Source: Siminovitchia acidinfaciens (GTDB lineage: Bacteria; Bacillota; Bacilli; Bacillales; Bacillaceae_C). From it: 64,000 nucleotides of DNA. Where the stretch lies: NCBI RefSeq assembly GCF_003605385.1, contig NZ_QYTV02000002.1:249412-313411 (forward strand), in the 5' to 3' direction. The notes beneath the pieces are model-generated. The model searched no databases and was not told the origin of the DNA. It was given only the letters and a program-made list of their open reading frames with translations. Below, in pieces: positions 1-11,146 of this stretch (positions within the stretch are counted from its first letter, which is position 1; every line of letters begins with the position of its first letter). The translations under genes were made by a program, and so were the position numbers.

Positions 1-2405
1 CCTGTTACTACAGCAGTCATCGCTTTTTCAGGAGACTTCAAGCCAACTTCCATGATGAGTTCTTGAGGATTACAGAATCTTTCAAGGTAGCTTTTGTTCT
101 TTTGTAAAATTTCAAGGACTTTTTCATCCTGCGCTTTCAGCATAAGCGTAATCTTTTTGCTCATTGGAGTGTTTACTTCAGCGCGAATGTTACGGACAGA
201 ACGGATGATATCCATCAAAATTTTCATTTCATTGGCAGCTTCGCGGTCAGTCAATTCTTCTTTTGCCTGCGGCCATGAAGCAACCGTAATGGACTCTCCT
301 TCATGAGGCAAGTTCTGCCAAATCTCTTCAGTGATGAATGGCATGAATGGGTGCAGGAGCCTCATTGTCTGGTCAAGGACATGGGCCAAGACAGAACGTG
401 TCATTTTCTTCGCTGCTTCGTCCTCGCCGTAAAGCGGAAGCTTCGCCATTTCAATATACCAATCGCAGAGATCGTCCCAAATAAAGTGATAAAGAACTCT
501 TCCGACTTCACCGAACTCGTATTTGTCTGAAAGCTTCGTAACTGTTTCAATCGTATCGTTTAAGCGCGTCAAGATCCATTTGTCAGCAACTGATTTCTCA
601 GCGGATAAATCAATCTCATCATAAGTGAAGCCATCCATATTCATTAACGCAAAGCGTGATGCATTCCAAATTTTATTGGCGAAATTCCAGACAGACTCCA
701 CTTTTTCTATGCTGAATCTGAGATCATGCCCCGGTGAACTTCCTGTTGCAAGGAAGTAGCGAAGTGAATCCGCACCATACTTGTCGATGACATCCATCGG
801 ATCTACACCGTTACCAAGGGATTTACTCATTTTGCGACCTTCTGCATCCCGGACGAGGCCATGGATCAGAACATCATCAAATGGCCGCTTGCCTGTAAAT
901 TTCAAGCCTTGGAAAATCATCCTTGATACCCAGAAGAAGATGATGTCATAGCCTGTAACAAGGCAATCCGTCGGGTAATAACGCTTAAAGTCCTCTGCTT
1001 CAGCATCAGGCCAGCCCATCGTAGAGAATGGCCATAACGCCGAGCTGAACCAAGTATCAAGGACGTCATTGTCCTGTTCCCAATTTTCTTCGTCTTCAGG
1101 AGCTTCCTGCCCTACATACAATTCACCGGTTTCTTTATGGTACCAGGCCGGAATCCGGTGTCCCCACCAAAGCTGACGGGAAATACACCAGTCACGGATA
1201 TTTTCCATCCAATGCAAATAAGTCTTTTCAAACCGGTCAGGAACGAATTGAACTTTCTCGTCGGATTGTTGAAGCTTGATCGCTTCATCAGCCAAAGGCT
1301 GCATTTTTACAAACCATTGAGTGCTTAAATACGGTTCGACGACAGCGCCGCTCCGCTCAGAGTGGCCGACAGAATGCATATGTTCTTCAATCTTGAACAG
1401 CACGCCTTCATCCTGAAGATCCTTAACGATTTGTTTTCTGCAGGCAAAACGGTCCATACCGTTATATTTACCTGCTCTTTCATTCATCGTGCCATCTTCA
1501 TTCATGATTAGCACACGTTCAAGATCGTGCCTGTTTCCAATTTCAAAGTCGTTCGGATCGTGGGCCGGCGTTATTTTAACTGCACCTGAACCAAATTCCA
1601 TATCCACATAATCATCGGCGACAATTGGTATCTCCCTGCCAACGATTGGCAAAATGACAGTTTTACCGATCAAGTGCTTATAGCGTTCGTCCTCAGGATG
1701 AACGGCAACAGCAGTATCACCAAGCATCGTTTCCGGACGAGTTGTGGCGATTTCAATCGAGCCGCTTCCGTCTGCCAATGGGTAGCGCATATGGTAGAAG
1801 GCACCCTGAACATCTTTGTAAATGACCTCAATGTCCGAAAGTGCAGTCTTCGTCGCAGGATCCCAGTTGATGATATATTCTCCCCGATAAATGAGACCCT
1901 CGTTATATAAACGGACAAATACTTCACGGACAGCTTTGGAAAGTCCCTTATCCAGTGTGAAACGCTCACGGGTATAATCCAGGCCTAGACCAAGCTTCGC
2001 CCATTGCTGACGGATAAAATCCGCATATTCTTCCTTCCATTTCCATGTCTCTTCCAAGAACTTTTCACGGCCGAGATCATAGCGGCTCTTTCCTTCGCTG
2101 CGGAGCTGTTCTTCCACCTTCGCCTGCGTAGCAATCCCCGCATGGTCCATACCCGGCAGCCATAATACATCATACCCCTGCATACGTTTCATGCGCGTTA
2201 AGATGTCTTGGAGAGTGGTGTCCCAAGCATGGCCTAAATGCAGTCTTCCAGTTACATTTGGAGGCGGGATCACAATTGTGTAAGGGTCTTTTTCAGGATT
2301 ATTTTCCGCTTCAAAAAATTTCCCTTCAAGCCACCATTCATATCTGTTTCTTTCAATGTTCAACGGATCATACTTCGTTGGCATGTCAATATTGTTGTTT
2401 TCCAT
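1..2405 (-). CDS. valS: Valine--tRNA ligase, 3' end cut by the window edge
   Basis: Class I aminoacyl-tRNA synthetase that charges tRNA-Val in the cytoplasm. About 801 codons are present, so the C-terminal part (family length about 880 residues) lies outside the window. The ATG at 2403-2405 follows a strong GAGGAGG site. The N-terminus begins [14 protein letters not shown]. The [17 protein letters not shown] block carries the HIGH-type ATP motif near residue 45-60. The KMSKSLGNG loop is encoded around 810-830. Expression is almost certainly controlled by the T-box leader directly upstream. Identity is clear from both signature motifs and from the conserved ysxE-valS neighbourhood. Confidence 0.96.
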   Translation of the reverse strand, partial: MENNNIDMPTKYDPLNIERNRYEWWLEGKFFEAENNPEKDPYTIVIPPPNVTGRLHLGHAWDTTLQDILTRMKRMQGYDVLWLPGMDHAGIATQAKVEEQLRSEGKSRYDLGREKFLEETWKWKEEYADFIRQQWAKLGLGLDYTRERFTLDKGLSKAVREVFVRLYNEGLIYRGEYIINWDPATKTALSDIEVIYKDVQGAFYHMRYPLADGSGSIEIATTRPETMLGDTAVAVHPEDERYKHLIGKTVILPIVGREIPIVADDYVDMEFGSGAVKITPAHDPNDFEIGNRHDLERVLIMNEDGTMNERAGKYNGMDRFACRKQIVKDLQDEGVLFKIEEHMHSVGHSERSGAVVEPYLSTQWFVKMQPLADEAIKLQQSDEKVQFVPDRFEKTYLHWMENIRDWCISRQLWWGHRIPAWYHKETGELYVGQEAPEDEENWEQDNDVLDTWFSSALWPFSTMGWPDAEAEDFKRYYPTDCLVTGYDIIFFWVSRMIFQGLKFTGKRPFDDVLIHGLVRDAEGRKMSKSLGNGVDPMDVIDKYGADSLRYFLATGSSPGHDLRFSIEKVESVWNFANKIWNASRFALMNMDGFTYDEIDLSAEKSVADKWILTRLNDTIETVTKLSDKYEFGEVGRVLYHFIWDDLCDWYIEMAKLPLYGEDEAAKKMTRSVLAHVLDQTMRLLHPFMPFITEEIWQNLPHEGESITVASWPQAKEELTDREAANEMKILMDIIRSVRNIRAEVNTPMSKKITLMLKAQDEKVLEILQKNKSYLERFCNPQELIMEVGLKSPEKAMTAVVT

Positions 2406-2444
2406 CAATCTTTCCTCCTCGAAGGCATAAGCCTTCAAAAATCA

Positions 2445-2714
2445 AAATAAAAAGCCCCCTTCGTAAAAGGACGAAGGGAGCGGATTCGCGGTACCACCTT
2501 TTTTCGCAGGCTTTAATAAGCATAAGCCCGGCACTCAAAAACTTAACGGATTTTCTCCGGCTTTCGCTACTGAATGGTTCACGAAAGCTGCTCAAGGGTG
2601 ACTTTTCCATTGTTCCTACTTAGGAAATCTCTCAGCGATGATTTCCCTCTCTGAAAGCGGGTGTCAATGTACTTTTCCCTGTCAAAGCATGTATTCATCA
2701 TTCATATATTTATT
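2445..2714 (-). promoter_or_regulatory. T-box riboswitch leader of valS, GUC specifier
   Basis: Reading the minus strand, the leader has a stem I whose arms (CATTG/CAATG and AGGG/CCCT) enclose an internal loop with AGTA on the 5' side and GTC on the 3' side at 2602-2600. GTC is a valine codon, so it fits as the specifier for tRNA-Val. Further down is the T-box AAGGTGGTACCGCG at 2500-2487, followed by the terminator hairpin CCCTTCGT...ACGAAGGG and a T-run (2480-2445). Uncharged tRNA-Val should stabilise the antiterminator and allow valS transcription. A promoter with TTGACT (2743-2738), 17-bp spacer and TACTAT (2720-2715) lies just upstream. Confidence 0.93.
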
Positions 2715-2743
2715 ATAGTATGAAAAGATTCGTGTGAAGTCAA
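2715..2743 (-). promoter_or_regulatory. Sigma-A-type promoter of valS
   Basis: The -35 TTGACT (2743-2738) and -10 TACTAT (2720-2715) are separated by 17 bp and lie immediately before the T-box leader. An overlapping TATAAT occurs at 2717-2712 but its spacing would be 20 bp. Confidence 0.65.
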
Positions 2744-2889
2744 ATTTTCGAAGCAAAATAGTCTTAAACATTTTTGACAAGGCTTTATATTGCATAAAAA
2801 ATTTTTGTCAACAGCAATAAATTGATTTAGGCACGAAACCAGCTATTGTCACATATTTTATCAAAGAAGTATTTTGGGGAGGTATGGAA

Positions 2890-3081
2890 ATGAAAAGAAA
2901 GCTGAACCAGCACACATTCCGGTCATGGATCAGGACATTTAAAGATGTATGTAAACAACTGATTATCCCATTCACCATTTTTCAAGCAATCCGAACCATT
3001 CTATTCCCTTCCACATTTGATGTATTGCTGTTGACCATTTTTATCATAGTTGCTCTTTCGTACCATTACGAGCTAATATGA
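2890..3081 (+). CDS. Small hydrophobic protein, unknown function
   Basis: A 63-residue protein starting MKRKLNQHTF. I choose the ATG at 2890 because GGGGAGG (2876-2882) sits 7 bp before it, while the ATG at 2884 is too close. The N-terminal third is basic and the C-terminal half (about residues 24-58) is strongly hydrophobic, so it probably sits in the membrane with one or two helices. It is convergent with ysxE and only 14 bp from the ysxE stop. I do not recognise the family. Confidence 0.55.
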   Translation: MKRKLNQHTFRSWIRTFKDVCKQLIIPFTIFQAIRTILFPSTFDVLLLTIFIIVALSYHYELI

Positions 3082-3095
3082 ATACCCCTGCCATA

Positions 3096-4127
3096 TTAAC
3101 TGGGAGGGGGATCACCTGCTTCATTTTTCCGCTGCTCCATTTCCTCAAGACTCATCACGATATACTCTGTGTTTTTCATATACCAATACTGCTTCTGCAA
3201 TTGACGGACAAACTTATATTCATTTCTCTCTTTCCCTGCAGCAAAATACCTATCAACCACTTGGAAAATCCGTTCCGGATATGCCAGGTAACTTAAAAAG
3301 AGAAGCATCTCATCTTTCCTAAAAGGAAAATGCCTGAAATAAATTGATAACCACTCCAAGCCGTCATCAAAACGTTTTGGGTAGGTTTTCAATGACCTTG
3401 ACAGAAAGGGCAACAAATCGTGGATGGGCGAAGCAGTCATGGCTGATTCGAAATTTGTAAAATACCCGGTCCCTTGTTCATTATATAAAAAATGTTCCGG
3501 TGAAATTTTACCGTGGACGATGACGCTTCTTGCTTTCGTCTGCTCTTTGGAAACATCATACCACTCGTTGAATTTGCGAATCGAATAGTTTTGAGCCATC
3601 GTAACTTCATGATAAAACGTGCAAAATAGCAATTGGAATGGCGACATATACCAGGCCTGCTCGGCACGCTCAACATACTGCTCTAGAGCTTCTTTTTCTT
3701 TTTCCCAACGGGTTGACGTCAAATCAAAGTGTTCTTTCCGATCATTTTCGGCTACATCCACTTCTCTGGCTGATATGGTATGAAGCCGGGCCAGTTCACG
3801 AAAAAGTTCCTGGCTTTTTTTTATCTGTCCTTCTCTCTCCCTGTTCTCCAGCCAAGGCATTAAATAATATAATTTATCAATCACCAATACTCCGTAACGG
3901 CCATCCATCGTCGGGTAGATCGGCACTATCCGGTGATACCCCCGTTGATATAGCAACTGAATATACTGCAAAAAGTCAACACCATGTTTTGCATTTATTT
4001 TCTTAAGGGCAAAAGTTCCCTTATCAGTGTATAGTTTATGGACACGCCCATATTTCTCTGCAAATTTTAATCGTAAGCCATATAGTTCAACAATGTGATT
4101 AATATTCTTTTCATGATAATCTGTCAT
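3096..4127 (-). CDS. ysxE: Spore coat-associated protein YsxE (CotS-like kinase fold)
   Basis: A 343-residue protein of the CotS/YsxE group, which are aminoglycoside-phosphotransferase-like proteins associated with the spore coat. Features seen include an N-terminal half with a GxFALKKI-type strand (near residue 40), and the block VIVHGKISPEHFLYNEQG (about residues 203-220), equivalent to the catalytic-loop HGD/HxN region of these kinases. A lysine replaces the usual aspartate in HGK, which suggests a pseudokinase. It sits between valS and spoVID exactly as in Bacillus subtilis and probably shares a sporulation transcript with spoVID. The ribosome site (GCGGGTGG) is weak. Confidence 0.88.
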   Translation of the reverse strand: MTDYHEKNINHIVELYGLRLKFAEKYGRVHKLYTDKGTFALKKINAKHGVDFLQYIQLLYQRGYHRIVPIYPTMDGRYGVLVIDKLYYLMPWLENREREGQIKKSQELFRELARLHTISAREVDVAENDRKEHFDLTSTRWEKEKEALEQYVERAEQAWYMSPFQLLFCTFYHEVTMAQNYSIRKFNEWYDVSKEQTKARSVIVHGKISPEHFLYNEQGTGYFTNFESAMTASPIHDLLPFLSRSLKTYPKRFDDGLEWLSIYFRHFPFRKDEMLLFLSYLAYPERIFQVVDRYFAAGKERNEYKFVRQLQKQYWYMKNTEYIVMSLEEMEQRKNEAGDPPPS

Positions 4128-4269
4128 ATAACCACCCGCTTAGAACTTGATAAGACCTGTTTGAAACTGCAGATAGGCAATTGTCCATTTTTTTACACCG
4201 TTCTTGTAAATTGAGAAGAGGAGGATTCCGGCTTATCCCCTCCTCCCATACATAAATTTTTTCTGGCAA

Positions 4270-5397
4270 TTATTTTCTATAGGCCGTCTTGCCGGGGATG
4301 TAAAGCACCTGGCCTTCAGAAACTTCATGGCTGGCGTCCAATTGGTTGGCTCTTAATATTTGCTGGACGCTCACACCGTATTTATCTGCCAGCCTTTCCA
4401 ATGAATCGCCATGCTGAACAAGCCGGACAGTTAGTTTGGCAGGTGTGTCCTCTTCTTTCCTTGCAAAAAAGTCGGCAAAGGACATTGAGTGATATTTATC
4501 TTTTTTCTTCTTCTTCGGTTTCACTTCAGAGCTTTCTTCCATCATAGCACTCTCATGACTGCTTGATTCGTGCGACTCTTCAACAATGCTTGAGGATGAG
4601 GAAGATTCACCGGACGAAGTTGAAGGGGACTCTAAGCTATGTTTTTGAAAGAACCCCTTCAGCCGATCCGCCACTTCATCCATATCCATTTCTGGAATCA
4701 TTGGAAATGGAAACGGAAATGGATTATGGTGGTCATTCCTAGGCGGCCTTTGTTCATTGTCTCCCGAGTTTCGGGCCTCAGCTGTAAAAGGAGCATACAG
4801 ATCTTCTTCTGCCTCCTCATCTTCCACGGCTTCGACTAATTCAGGCTGATTTTCCTGCTCATACTCTTCCAATTCCACCTCTACAGTACTTTCTTCCTCG
4901 GCGTCCATCTCATCGTCCCGTTCATCCATCATAGGGAATGGAACGTCTGTATGTTGTTCATCCTGCTCTTCTCCCTGCAAACCAAACACGTGAACTTCCG
5001 CCTGAATGTTTAACCGGGAGTTTTCAGGCATGACGTAATCGAATGATTCCACTTCTACAAAAACTTCATTCGAGTGATGAACCCTATCTTTGGGAATAGT
5101 TATGTCTACAGGGAATTGGTGGAAAAACTCGCACTCTCCCTCATCCCTGACCTCCACTTGGTGAACATACCTGCCTTTTACAGAAGTGTCTTCCTCAACT
5201 TCTTCGTCTGAATCTAAACACTTGTACTCCCCCGTAAGATCCAGGCTCCCCCTCAACATGACAAACCCTTCCTCTTCAACTATCGATATATTCGGATCTA
5301 ATGATATTGAAATTAGCTCATCGACTTCCTGTCCGCTTTTAAACAAAACGGATTCTTCCAGTGAAAACTTGATAGATGAATGTCTGCTGTCAGACAA
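4270..5397 (-). CDS. spoVID: Stage VI sporulation protein D (spore coat morphogenesis)
   Basis: SpoVID guides encasement of the forespore by the coat. The protein has a conserved N-terminal domain (IKFSLEESVLFKSGQEVDE...), a long acidic Glu/Asp-rich low-complexity middle, a Ser-rich and Lys-rich stretch, and a C-terminal LysM domain (LVQHGDSLERLADKYGVSVQ to the end), expected to bind peptidoglycan. I place the start at TTG 5397 (LSDSRHSS), because AAAGGAGGA lies 6-8 bp before it. The in-frame ATG at 5424 lies upstream of that site and lacks its own. The length becomes 375 residues. It is the neighbour of ysxE, as in B. subtilis. Confidence 0.93.
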   Translation of the reverse strand: MSDSRHSSIKFSLEESVLFKSGQEVDELISISLDPNISIVEEEGFVMLRGSLDLTGEYKCLDSDEEVEEDTSVKGRYVHQVEVRDEGECEFFHQFPVDITIPKDRVHHSNEVFVEVESFDYVMPENSRLNIQAEVHVFGLQGEEQDEQHTDVPFPMMDERDDEMDAEEESTVEVELEEYEQENQPELVEAVEDEEAEEDLYAPFTAEARNSGDNEQRPPRNDHHNPFPFPFPMIPEMDMDEVADRLKGFFQKHSLESPSTSSGESSSSSSIVEESHESSSHESAMMEESSEVKPKKKKKDKYHSMSFADFFARKEEDTPAKLTVRLVQHGDSLERLADKYGVSVQQILRANQLDASHEVSEGQVLYIPGKTAYRK

Positions 5398-5769
5398 GAC
5401 GGTTCCTCCTTTCACTCCGAACACAAAATATATGGGTCAATTAAATCCTATGCCGGGGAGGATGCGTTTATGAAAAGAAAAGCGAAAGTGCGCTATGCAG
5501 AGTTGATGAGGAAATGTGTGCACAATAGATTCATGTAATGGACTTCGGATGTTGCTGTCCAGATTAGGATAGTGAAAGAGCGGATATTCTTCTTGGTTGG
5601 CGGGCTACAGTTGATAGTAGAGAGGGATTACGGCCTGATTGCCTCATCGAAAACGAGTAATTAAGGACTTTCATTTTAATCAGCGGAGCTTGGGCTTCTC
5701 TTAGTGACCGCGTTAGCATTTTTACACCCACTATGGTCGCAAACGGAAAGTAAATCGCTGATAGGATTT

Positions 5770-5922
5770 TGCCATAGTGGAGTGAACTAACCTCTTGAGG
5801 GGGAACCATGGACTCGGGCATAGTGACCGGGAGAACGAAATTATCCACTTGAGGGGAGCCATGAACAGCTCATAGTGACCGGGAGGATGAAAATTTTCAC
5901 TTGAAGGGAACCATGAAGACGG
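5770..5922. repeat. Tandem repeat array A, about 52 bp units
   Basis: Imperfect units containing CATAGTGACCGGGAG, ACTTGAGGGG and AACCATG follow one another at about 5770, 5819 and 5871. The array lies in the 816-bp non-coding stretch between spoVID and hemL. No convincing gene is seen here. Confidence 0.8.
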
Positions 5923-5930
5923 AAAAGGTC

Positions 5931-6090
5931 TTTAGTTACTACGTGTGTTTTTTCTGCGGCTTCAGTCACTTAGAGCACACCTTAGTTACCGTAACAGCAT
6001 TTTTTCTACCGCCTCAGGCACTTACAGCACGGCTTAGTTACCATGTCGGCCTTTCTCCAGCCGCTTCGGTCACTTAGAGCCTACTCTCAG
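5931..6090. repeat. Tandem repeat array B, 50-53 bp units
   Basis: Three units start at 5931, 5981 and 6033. They share the frame CTTAGTTACC, a T-run, then a GC-rich block, and end GGTCACTTAGAGC. Two more diverged units of the same family lie about 7.7 kb away at 13788-13890. Confidence 0.82.
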
Positions 6091-6213
6091 CCTGTAAGAA
6101 TTTTTAACGCTGCTCCGGAAAATTTGCATAGTGTTCAGACTCCCCTTTGTCATCACATAGTCCGCAAGCCAATTAAAAAAGGAACCGAAGTCATCGGTTC
6201 CATGCTGTAAGGA

Positions 6214-7506
6214 TTATTTATTTGTAATTGCAGCAAATGCTTTTTCAGCTGCCTGGATTGTAGCGTCAATATCCTCATCAGAGTGCTCTGTTGATAAGAA
6301 CAATCCTTCAAATTGAGACGGAGGTAAGAATATGCCATTGTTTGCCATTTCTTTGAAATATGCAGCAAACATGGACAAGTCACTCGTTTTCGCTTGATCG
6401 TAATTATGGACATCTTCATTTGTAAAGAAGAATCCAACCATGGATCCGGCACGATTAACGGTATGAGGAATTTCATATTTAGCCGCTGCTGCTTTCAGTC
6501 CTTCCTCCAACTTCTCGGCCTTGCGATTAAACTCTTCATATGTTTCAGGTGTCAGCTGAATCAATGTTTCGTAGCCTGCTGCCATTGCAAGCGGGTTGCC
6601 TGACAAAGTACCAGCTTGATAGATTGGACCGCTTGGAGCAATCTGTTCCATGATTTCAGCCTTGCCGCCGAACGCTCCAACTGGAAGCCCGCCGCCAATC
6701 ACTTTACCAAGACAAGTAAGATCAGGTGTAATCCCGAAATGGCCTTGAGCACAGTTGTATCCGACACGGAATCCAGTCATAACCTCATCAAAGATCAACA
6801 ATGCACCATATTCAGTAGTCAACTCACGGAGACCTTCAAGGAATCCTGGCTGTGGAGGAACAACTCCCATATTTCCGGCAACAGGTTCAACAATGACACC
6901 TGCAATGTCATCGCCATACTGTTCAAAAGCATAGCGTACGCTGTCAAGATTGTTGTACGGAACAGTAATTGTATTTTTCGCAACACCTTCAGGAACTCCA
7001 GGGCTGTCCGGCAAACCTAGCGTAGCGACACCGGATCCCGCCTTGATAAGAAGGGAATCGCCGTGGCCATGATAGCAACCTTCAAACTTTATGATTTTAT
7101 TGCGGCCCGTATAGCCCCTCGCCAAACGGAGTGCACTCATCGTTGCTTCAGTGCCTGAGGAGACCATCCGCACGATTTCAATGGAAGGAACGCGCTCGGT
7201 CACAAGCTTGGCCAGTTTATTTTCCATTAAGCTGGGAGCACCAAAGGTTGTCCCGCTTTCCGCAACTTTTTTGATCACTTCGACCACACGGTCATTTGAA
7301 TGGCCCAAAATGAGCGGTCCCCAAGAAAGGACATAGTCAATATATTCATTTCCGTCAATATCATGAACGCGGGAGCCTTTCCCTTTTTCCATAAAGATCG
7401 GATCCATGTTAACGGATTTGAATGCACGCACAGGGCTGTTAACACCGCCTGGCATAAGTTTTACAGCTTCTTGATATGCTTGTTTAGATTTTTCAAAAGA
7501 ACGCAT
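6214..7506 (-). CDS. hemL: Glutamate-1-semialdehyde 2,1-aminomutase
   Basis: PLP enzyme that converts glutamate-1-semialdehyde to 5-aminolevulinate. The sequence carries [14 protein letters not shown] near the N-terminus, DEVMTGFR in the middle and [16 protein letters not shown], whose lysine is the PLP-binding residue. I choose ATG 7506 (MRSFEKSK, 430 residues, the usual family length), since GGAGG lies 8 bp before it and only 2 bp before the upstream ATG 7512. It is the last gene of the hemAXCDBL operon, 33 bp after hemB. Confidence 0.97.
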   Translation of the reverse strand: MRSFEKSKQAYQEAVKLMPGGVNSPVRAFKSVNMDPIFMEKGKGSRVHDIDGNEYIDYVLSWGPLILGHSNDRVVEVIKKVAESGTTFGAPSLMENKLAKLVTERVPSIEIVRMVSSGTEATMSALRLARGYTGRNKIIKFEGCYHGHGDSLLIKAGSGVATLGLPDSPGVPEGVAKNTITVPYNNLDSVRYAFEQYGDDIAGVIVEPVAGNMGVVPPQPGFLEGLRELTTEYGALLIFDEVMTGFRVGYNCAQGHFGITPDLTCLGKVIGGGLPVGAFGGKAEIMEQIAPSGPIYQAGTLSGNPLAMAAGYETLIQLTPETYEEFNRKAEKLEEGLKAAAAKYEIPHTVNRAGSMVGFFFTNEDVHNYDQAKTSDLSMFAAYFKEMANNGIFLPPSQFEGLFLSTEHSDEDIDATIQAAEKAFAAITNK

Positions 7507-7539
7507 GAACATAACCTCCGCAATGTATATTTACGTATC

Positions 7540-8520
7540 TTAAGTTTCTTGCAACCACCTTGCCGCATCTTTGGCATAATAAGTGATAATCATGTCTGCA
7601 CCCGCACGTTTGATGCTTGTCAGCATCTCCATGGCGGTTGCTTTTTCATCTATCCAGCCGTTTATAGACGCTGCTTTAATAAGGGAATATTCTCCGCTCA
7701 CATTGTAAGCAATAACCGGAGCATTGAATTCGTTCCTTACATCGCGAATGATGTCCAAATAGGAAAGAGCTGGCTTGACAATCAGCATGTCCGCTCCTTC
7801 TTCCATATCGGACTGCGCTTCCCGAAGGGCTTCCAGACGATTGGCTGGATCCATTTGATATGTTTTGCGGTCTCCAAATTGAGGAGCACTGTTCGCTGCC
7901 TCACGGAAAGGCCCGTAAAAAGCGGAAGAATATTTAACTGCATAAGACATGATTGGAACTTCCAAGAATCCCGCTTCATCCAAACCTTTTCGGATCGCAG
8001 CTACAAATCCATCCATCATATTGGATGGTGCTATGATATCCGCTCCTGCCTCAGCTTGGCTGACAGCTGTTTTTACAAGCAGTTCGAGACTAGGGTCGTT
8101 CTGCACATACCCTTCCTCAACCACGCCACAATGACCATGGTCCGTATACTCACAGAGACATGTATCCGCAATGACCAACAACTCCGGCGCTTGCTCCTTG
8201 ATCAGGCGTGTAGCTTGTTGTACGATTCCCTCATCTATATAAGCACCTGTACCACAGCTGTCTTTTTCATCCGGCACTCCAAAAAGAATGACTGCTTTAA
8301 GGCCAAGATTTTTGATCTCATCAATCTCATCCTTTAAAAGATCCAAGGAAATTTGAAAAGCTCCGGGCATGGATGAAATTTCATTGCGTTTGTTTTCTCC
8401 CTCTACAATAAAAAGAGGATAGATGAAATCTTCCGCATGCAGATGTGTCTCCCTTACCATGGCCCGCATTGCGGCGGACTTCCGTAGTCGGCGATGGCGT
8501 TTAAATTGAATTTGGTCCAA
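7540..8520 (-). CDS. hemB: Delta-aminolevulinic acid dehydratase (porphobilinogen synthase)
   Basis: Condenses two 5-aminolevulinate molecules to porphobilinogen. Visible motifs are the cysteine-rich metal site [15 protein letters not shown], and the two active-site lysines in [15 protein letters not shown] and [14 protein letters not shown]. The start is probably TTG 8520 ([19 protein letters not shown] lies 7 bp upstream). This gives 326 residues and puts the start just after the hemD stop. The longer frame to 8559 would overlap hemD and lacks family similarity. Confidence 0.96.
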   Translation of the reverse strand: MDQIQFKRHRRLRKSAAMRAMVRETHLHAEDFIYPLFIVEGENKRNEISSMPGAFQISLDLLKDEIDEIKNLGLKAVILFGVPDEKDSCGTGAYIDEGIVQQATRLIKEQAPELLVIADTCLCEYTDHGHCGVVEEGYVQNDPSLELLVKTAVSQAEAGADIIAPSNMMDGFVAAIRKGLDEAGFLEVPIMSYAVKYSSAFYGPFREAANSAPQFGDRKTYQMDPANRLEALREAQSDMEEGADMLIVKPALSYLDIIRDVRNEFNAPVIAYNVSGEYSLIKAASINGWIDEKATAMEMLTSIKRAGADMIITYYAKDAARWLQET

Positions 8521-8522
8521 TG

Positions 8523-9326
8523 CTAATCTTCCTTTCTTTCCTGGCCAAAGTATCGGCACAGTTCTTGGAACATAGAATCAATCGTGTATTTTTCCGGGCA
8601 AACTTTGATAGCATATCCTTCTGCTTCCATTGCTTTTTTAGTTACCCTTCCGATGCTGACATATGTAATGGAATCGACGTGTCCCTGCAAGTGATATTGC
8701 TTAACGACTTTTTTGAAGTGATGAAAAGTGGAGGGACTTGTAAAACAGGCAGCATCCAGCCGATCTTCCTTGACAATCTCAACAAGCCGGCCAATATCCT
8801 TAGTAGGATAATAAGTTTCGTAGACAATCCACTCATCAGCAATAATCCGGTGTTGGCGAAAGCTTTCGGCAATCGTAGTGCTTGCCAAATTCCCCTTCGG
8901 AATCAGTGCCCTTTTCGCAGTAAGGCCTTTTTCAAAAAACTCCCTTGAAAAGTCTTCAGCTGTATAAATGTTGGGCATAAAATGCGAATCCACTCGGTAT
9001 TTGCTTAATTCCGCCCTTGTCTTCTCTCCCACAGCCGCAAAGTTTATCCGATCTTTGATCATTTCAAATTGTTCACGCTGAGAGTCGATATGCTGGAAAA
9101 AATAATTCACGCCGTTTCTGCTTGTAAAAATGATCCAGTCATACTTATTCAGTGATTGAATAAAGTGTACGGCGTTCAAATCTTCATGCGAACGAAAATC
9201 AATGAGCGGAATCATATATGGAATTCCGCCAGCGGAAGCAACATCATTACAAAACTTCTCGCCTTGCTCTCCGCCTCTCGTGATCATCACATGCTTGCCT
9301 CGTAAAGGAAGCCGGTCCATTGTCAT
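8523..9326 (-). CDS. hemD: Uroporphyrinogen-III synthase
   Basis: Cyclises hydroxymethylbilane with inversion of ring D to form uroporphyrinogen III. The 267-residue protein begins with [12 protein letters not shown] and has the two-domain layout with blocks such as [27 protein letters not shown] and [11 protein letters not shown], typical of this poorly conserved family. The start overlaps the hemC stop by 4 bp (ATGA), indicating translational coupling. The stop is 2 bp before the proposed hemB start. Confidence 0.93.
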   Translation of the reverse strand: MTMDRLPLRGKHVMITRGGEQGEKFCNDVASAGGIPYMIPLIDFRSHEDLNAVHFIQSLNKYDWIIFTSRNGVNYFFQHIDSQREQFEMIKDRINFAAVGEKTRAELSKYRVDSHFMPNIYTAEDFSREFFEKGLTAKRALIPKGNLASTTIAESFRQHRIIADEWIVYETYYPTKDIGRLVEIVKEDRLDAACFTSPSTFHHFKKVVKQYHLQGHVDSITYVSIGRVTKKAMEAEGYAIKVCPEKYTIDSMFQELCRYFGQERKED

Positions 9327-10255
9327 TGGTCCAGCTCCTCTTTTACCTTTTCTATTAGTGTTTTGGCTCCTTGTTCAATCAGGCTTGCTGCAGCCTTTTC
9401 CCCGATTTCCTTCGGATCTGTCCCTTTGATCATATCCGAATAGACGATTTTTCCGTCAGGAGAGGCAACAAGAACTGTAAGTTGAATTTCATCATTCGGC
9501 AATATCTCTCCATATCCGGCAATCGGAACCTGACAGCTGCCATCCATTTTATGCAGGAATACACGTTCGGCCTCAACAGATCTCGCCGTTTTTACACATG
9601 TGAGCTTTGCCAGTTCATCCAACAGCTCTTTATCATCCTCGCGGCATTCAATGGCAAGCGCTCCTTGGCCGATCGCCGGCAAACAAAAGTCGGGATCTAA
9701 ATATTCCGTGACGATTTCGTCATCCCACCCCATACGGATTAGACCGGCTGCTGCTAGAATGATGGCATCATAATCTTCATTTTTTAGCTTTGAAAGCCTC
9801 GTATCAATATTTCCGCGAATCCATTTGATTTCCAAATCAGGTCTCTGGGCTAAAATTTGAGCGCTTCTCCGAAGACTGCTGGTTCCGACAATGGAGCCTG
9901 CAGGAAGCTCTTTCAGCTTCAAGCCATTTTTTGAAATTAATGCATCCCGATGATCTTCACGTGGAGGTATGCATCCGATCACCAAGCCTTCAGGAAGTTC
10001 CGACGGCATATCTTTCATGCTATGGACAGCCATGTCGATCTCACCGTCATACATTGCCTGCTCTATTTCCTTGATGAACAGCCCTTTTCCGCCAATTTTG
10101 GATAAAGTGACATCCAAAATACGGTCTCCTTTTGTCATAATCTCTTTTATCTCGAATTCAAAGGGAACACCAAGCTTTTCCAGCTGTTTCCGAACCCAGT
10201 TCGTTTGAGTGATCGCCAGGTTGCTTGTCCTCGAACCGATTACAATTTTTCTCAT
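9323..10255 (-). CDS. hemC: Hydroxymethylbilane synthase (porphobilinogen deaminase)
   Basis: Polymerises four porphobilinogens. Key features are [13 protein letters not shown] at the N-terminus, [27 protein letters not shown], and [12 protein letters not shown], which holds the cysteine that carries the dipyrromethane cofactor. The start is ATG 10255 (MRKIVIGSR), with AGGAGG 8 bp upstream. The longer frame to 10282 adds nine residues with no ribosome site. The product is 310 residues. Confidence 0.96.
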   Translation of the reverse strand: MRKIVIGSRTSNLAITQTNWVRKQLEKLGVPFEFEIKEIMTKGDRILDVTLSKIGGKGLFIKEIEQAMYDGEIDMAVHSMKDMPSELPEGLVIGCIPPREDHRDALISKNGLKLKELPAGSIVGTSSLRRSAQILAQRPDLEIKWIRGNIDTRLSKLKNEDYDAIILAAAGLIRMGWDDEIVTEYLDPDFCLPAIGQGALAIECREDDKELLDELAKLTCVKTARSVEAERVFLHKMDGSCQVPIAGYGEILPNDEIQLTVLVASPDGKIVYSDMIKGTDPKEIGEKAAASLIEQGAKTLIEKVKEELDQ

Positions 10256-10302
10256 ATAAAATGCCTCCTGTGAATACTGCACTTAAATGTCCGATTGATA
10301 AT

Positions 10303-11133
10303 TTATGAAAACCAAAAATGAAACTTTGATAATCCGCTGATCAGAAAAAAGTTGATTAATACACATAAGAAAGCAACTGCATTCCATAAAGCCAATTTTC
10401 GTCCGAACATGACCCGTTTAGCATAAGCATATAGCAAGAATCCATATACTATCAACAAAAAAAAGGACCCGATAATTTTGGGATCATACCAATGAAAATG
10501 CGGGAGTTTGATCAGCGCCCATCTAAGACCCAAAATGAGACTTAACAAAAGCATGGGAACACCGACTGTATTTAAAATAAAGGATGCTTTTTCCAGTTTC
10601 GCCAAATCAGCCAGGCGCCATAACTTCTTCTTCCACCTTTTCTCTTTAAGCAGCTTAAATTGAAGCAGGTAAAGGCCGGAAAATACGAATGACACCGAAA
10701 ACGCTCCGTATGAAAGAATGGCCATCGTAATATGAATCAATAGCAATTCCGACATTAACTGCTCAGCCGATACAGACGAGCGCTGAATCGGGGCAAAAGC
10801 ATGAATGGCCATAAAGCTGAATCCAATCAGATTTGTAAAGAACACTGTAAAATCAACTTTAAAAATATGATGAAGAACTAAAGATATTGTAATAAGTACC
10901 CAGGTGTAAAAATAAAGCCCTTCAAAAATAGTCAATACTGGGAATCTACCAGTACTAGTCATGTACATAAACAAAAAGATTGTTTGAAGTGTCCAAACAA
11001 TCAAAAGCAACCGGAAAGCAAGGGTGTTTGCTTTCCGATTGTGGTCAACGAAATCGATAAAATAAAGCAGAATAGATAAGGCGTAAATAACGATTACCAA
11101 TTCTGGAAGTCTTGCCAATACAAGATCGAACAT
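10303..11133 (-). CDS. hemX: HemX membrane protein
   Basis: A 276-residue polytopic protein with about eight hydrophobic segments, related to cytochrome c assembly (CcsA-like) proteins. In B. subtilis HemX lowers the amount of glutamyl-tRNA reductase (HemA). Start ATG 11133 (MFDLVLARLPELV) follows AGAGGA at good spacing and gives the same length as the B. subtilis protein. It lies 13 bp after hemA and 47 bp before hemC. Confidence 0.93.
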   Translation of the reverse strand: MFDLVLARLPELVIVIYALSILLYFIDFVDHNRKANTLAFRLLLIVWTLQTIFLFMYMTSTGRFPVLTIFEGLYFYTWVLITISLVLHHIFKVDFTVFFTNLIGFSFMAIHAFAPIQRSSVSAEQLMSELLLIHITMAILSYGAFSVSFVFSGLYLLQFKLLKEKRWKKKLWRLADLAKLEKASFILNTVGVPMLLLSLILGLRWALIKLPHFHWYDPKIIGSFFLLIVYGFLLYAYAKRVMFGRKLALWNAVAFLCVLINFFLISGLSKFHFWFS

Positions 11134-11146
11134 GGACTCATTCCTC

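Noticed and set aside
5564-5848. 94-codon minus-strand frame in the spoVID-hemL gap
   Set aside because: It lies within tandem repeat array A and its flank, has no ribosome site and no recognisable protein features.
7300-8337. 345-codon plus-strand frame opposite hemL and hemB
   Set aside because: It is fully antisense to two certain genes (hemL, hemB) with conserved catalytic motifs; its Cys/His/Phe-rich composition is typical of a shadow frame.
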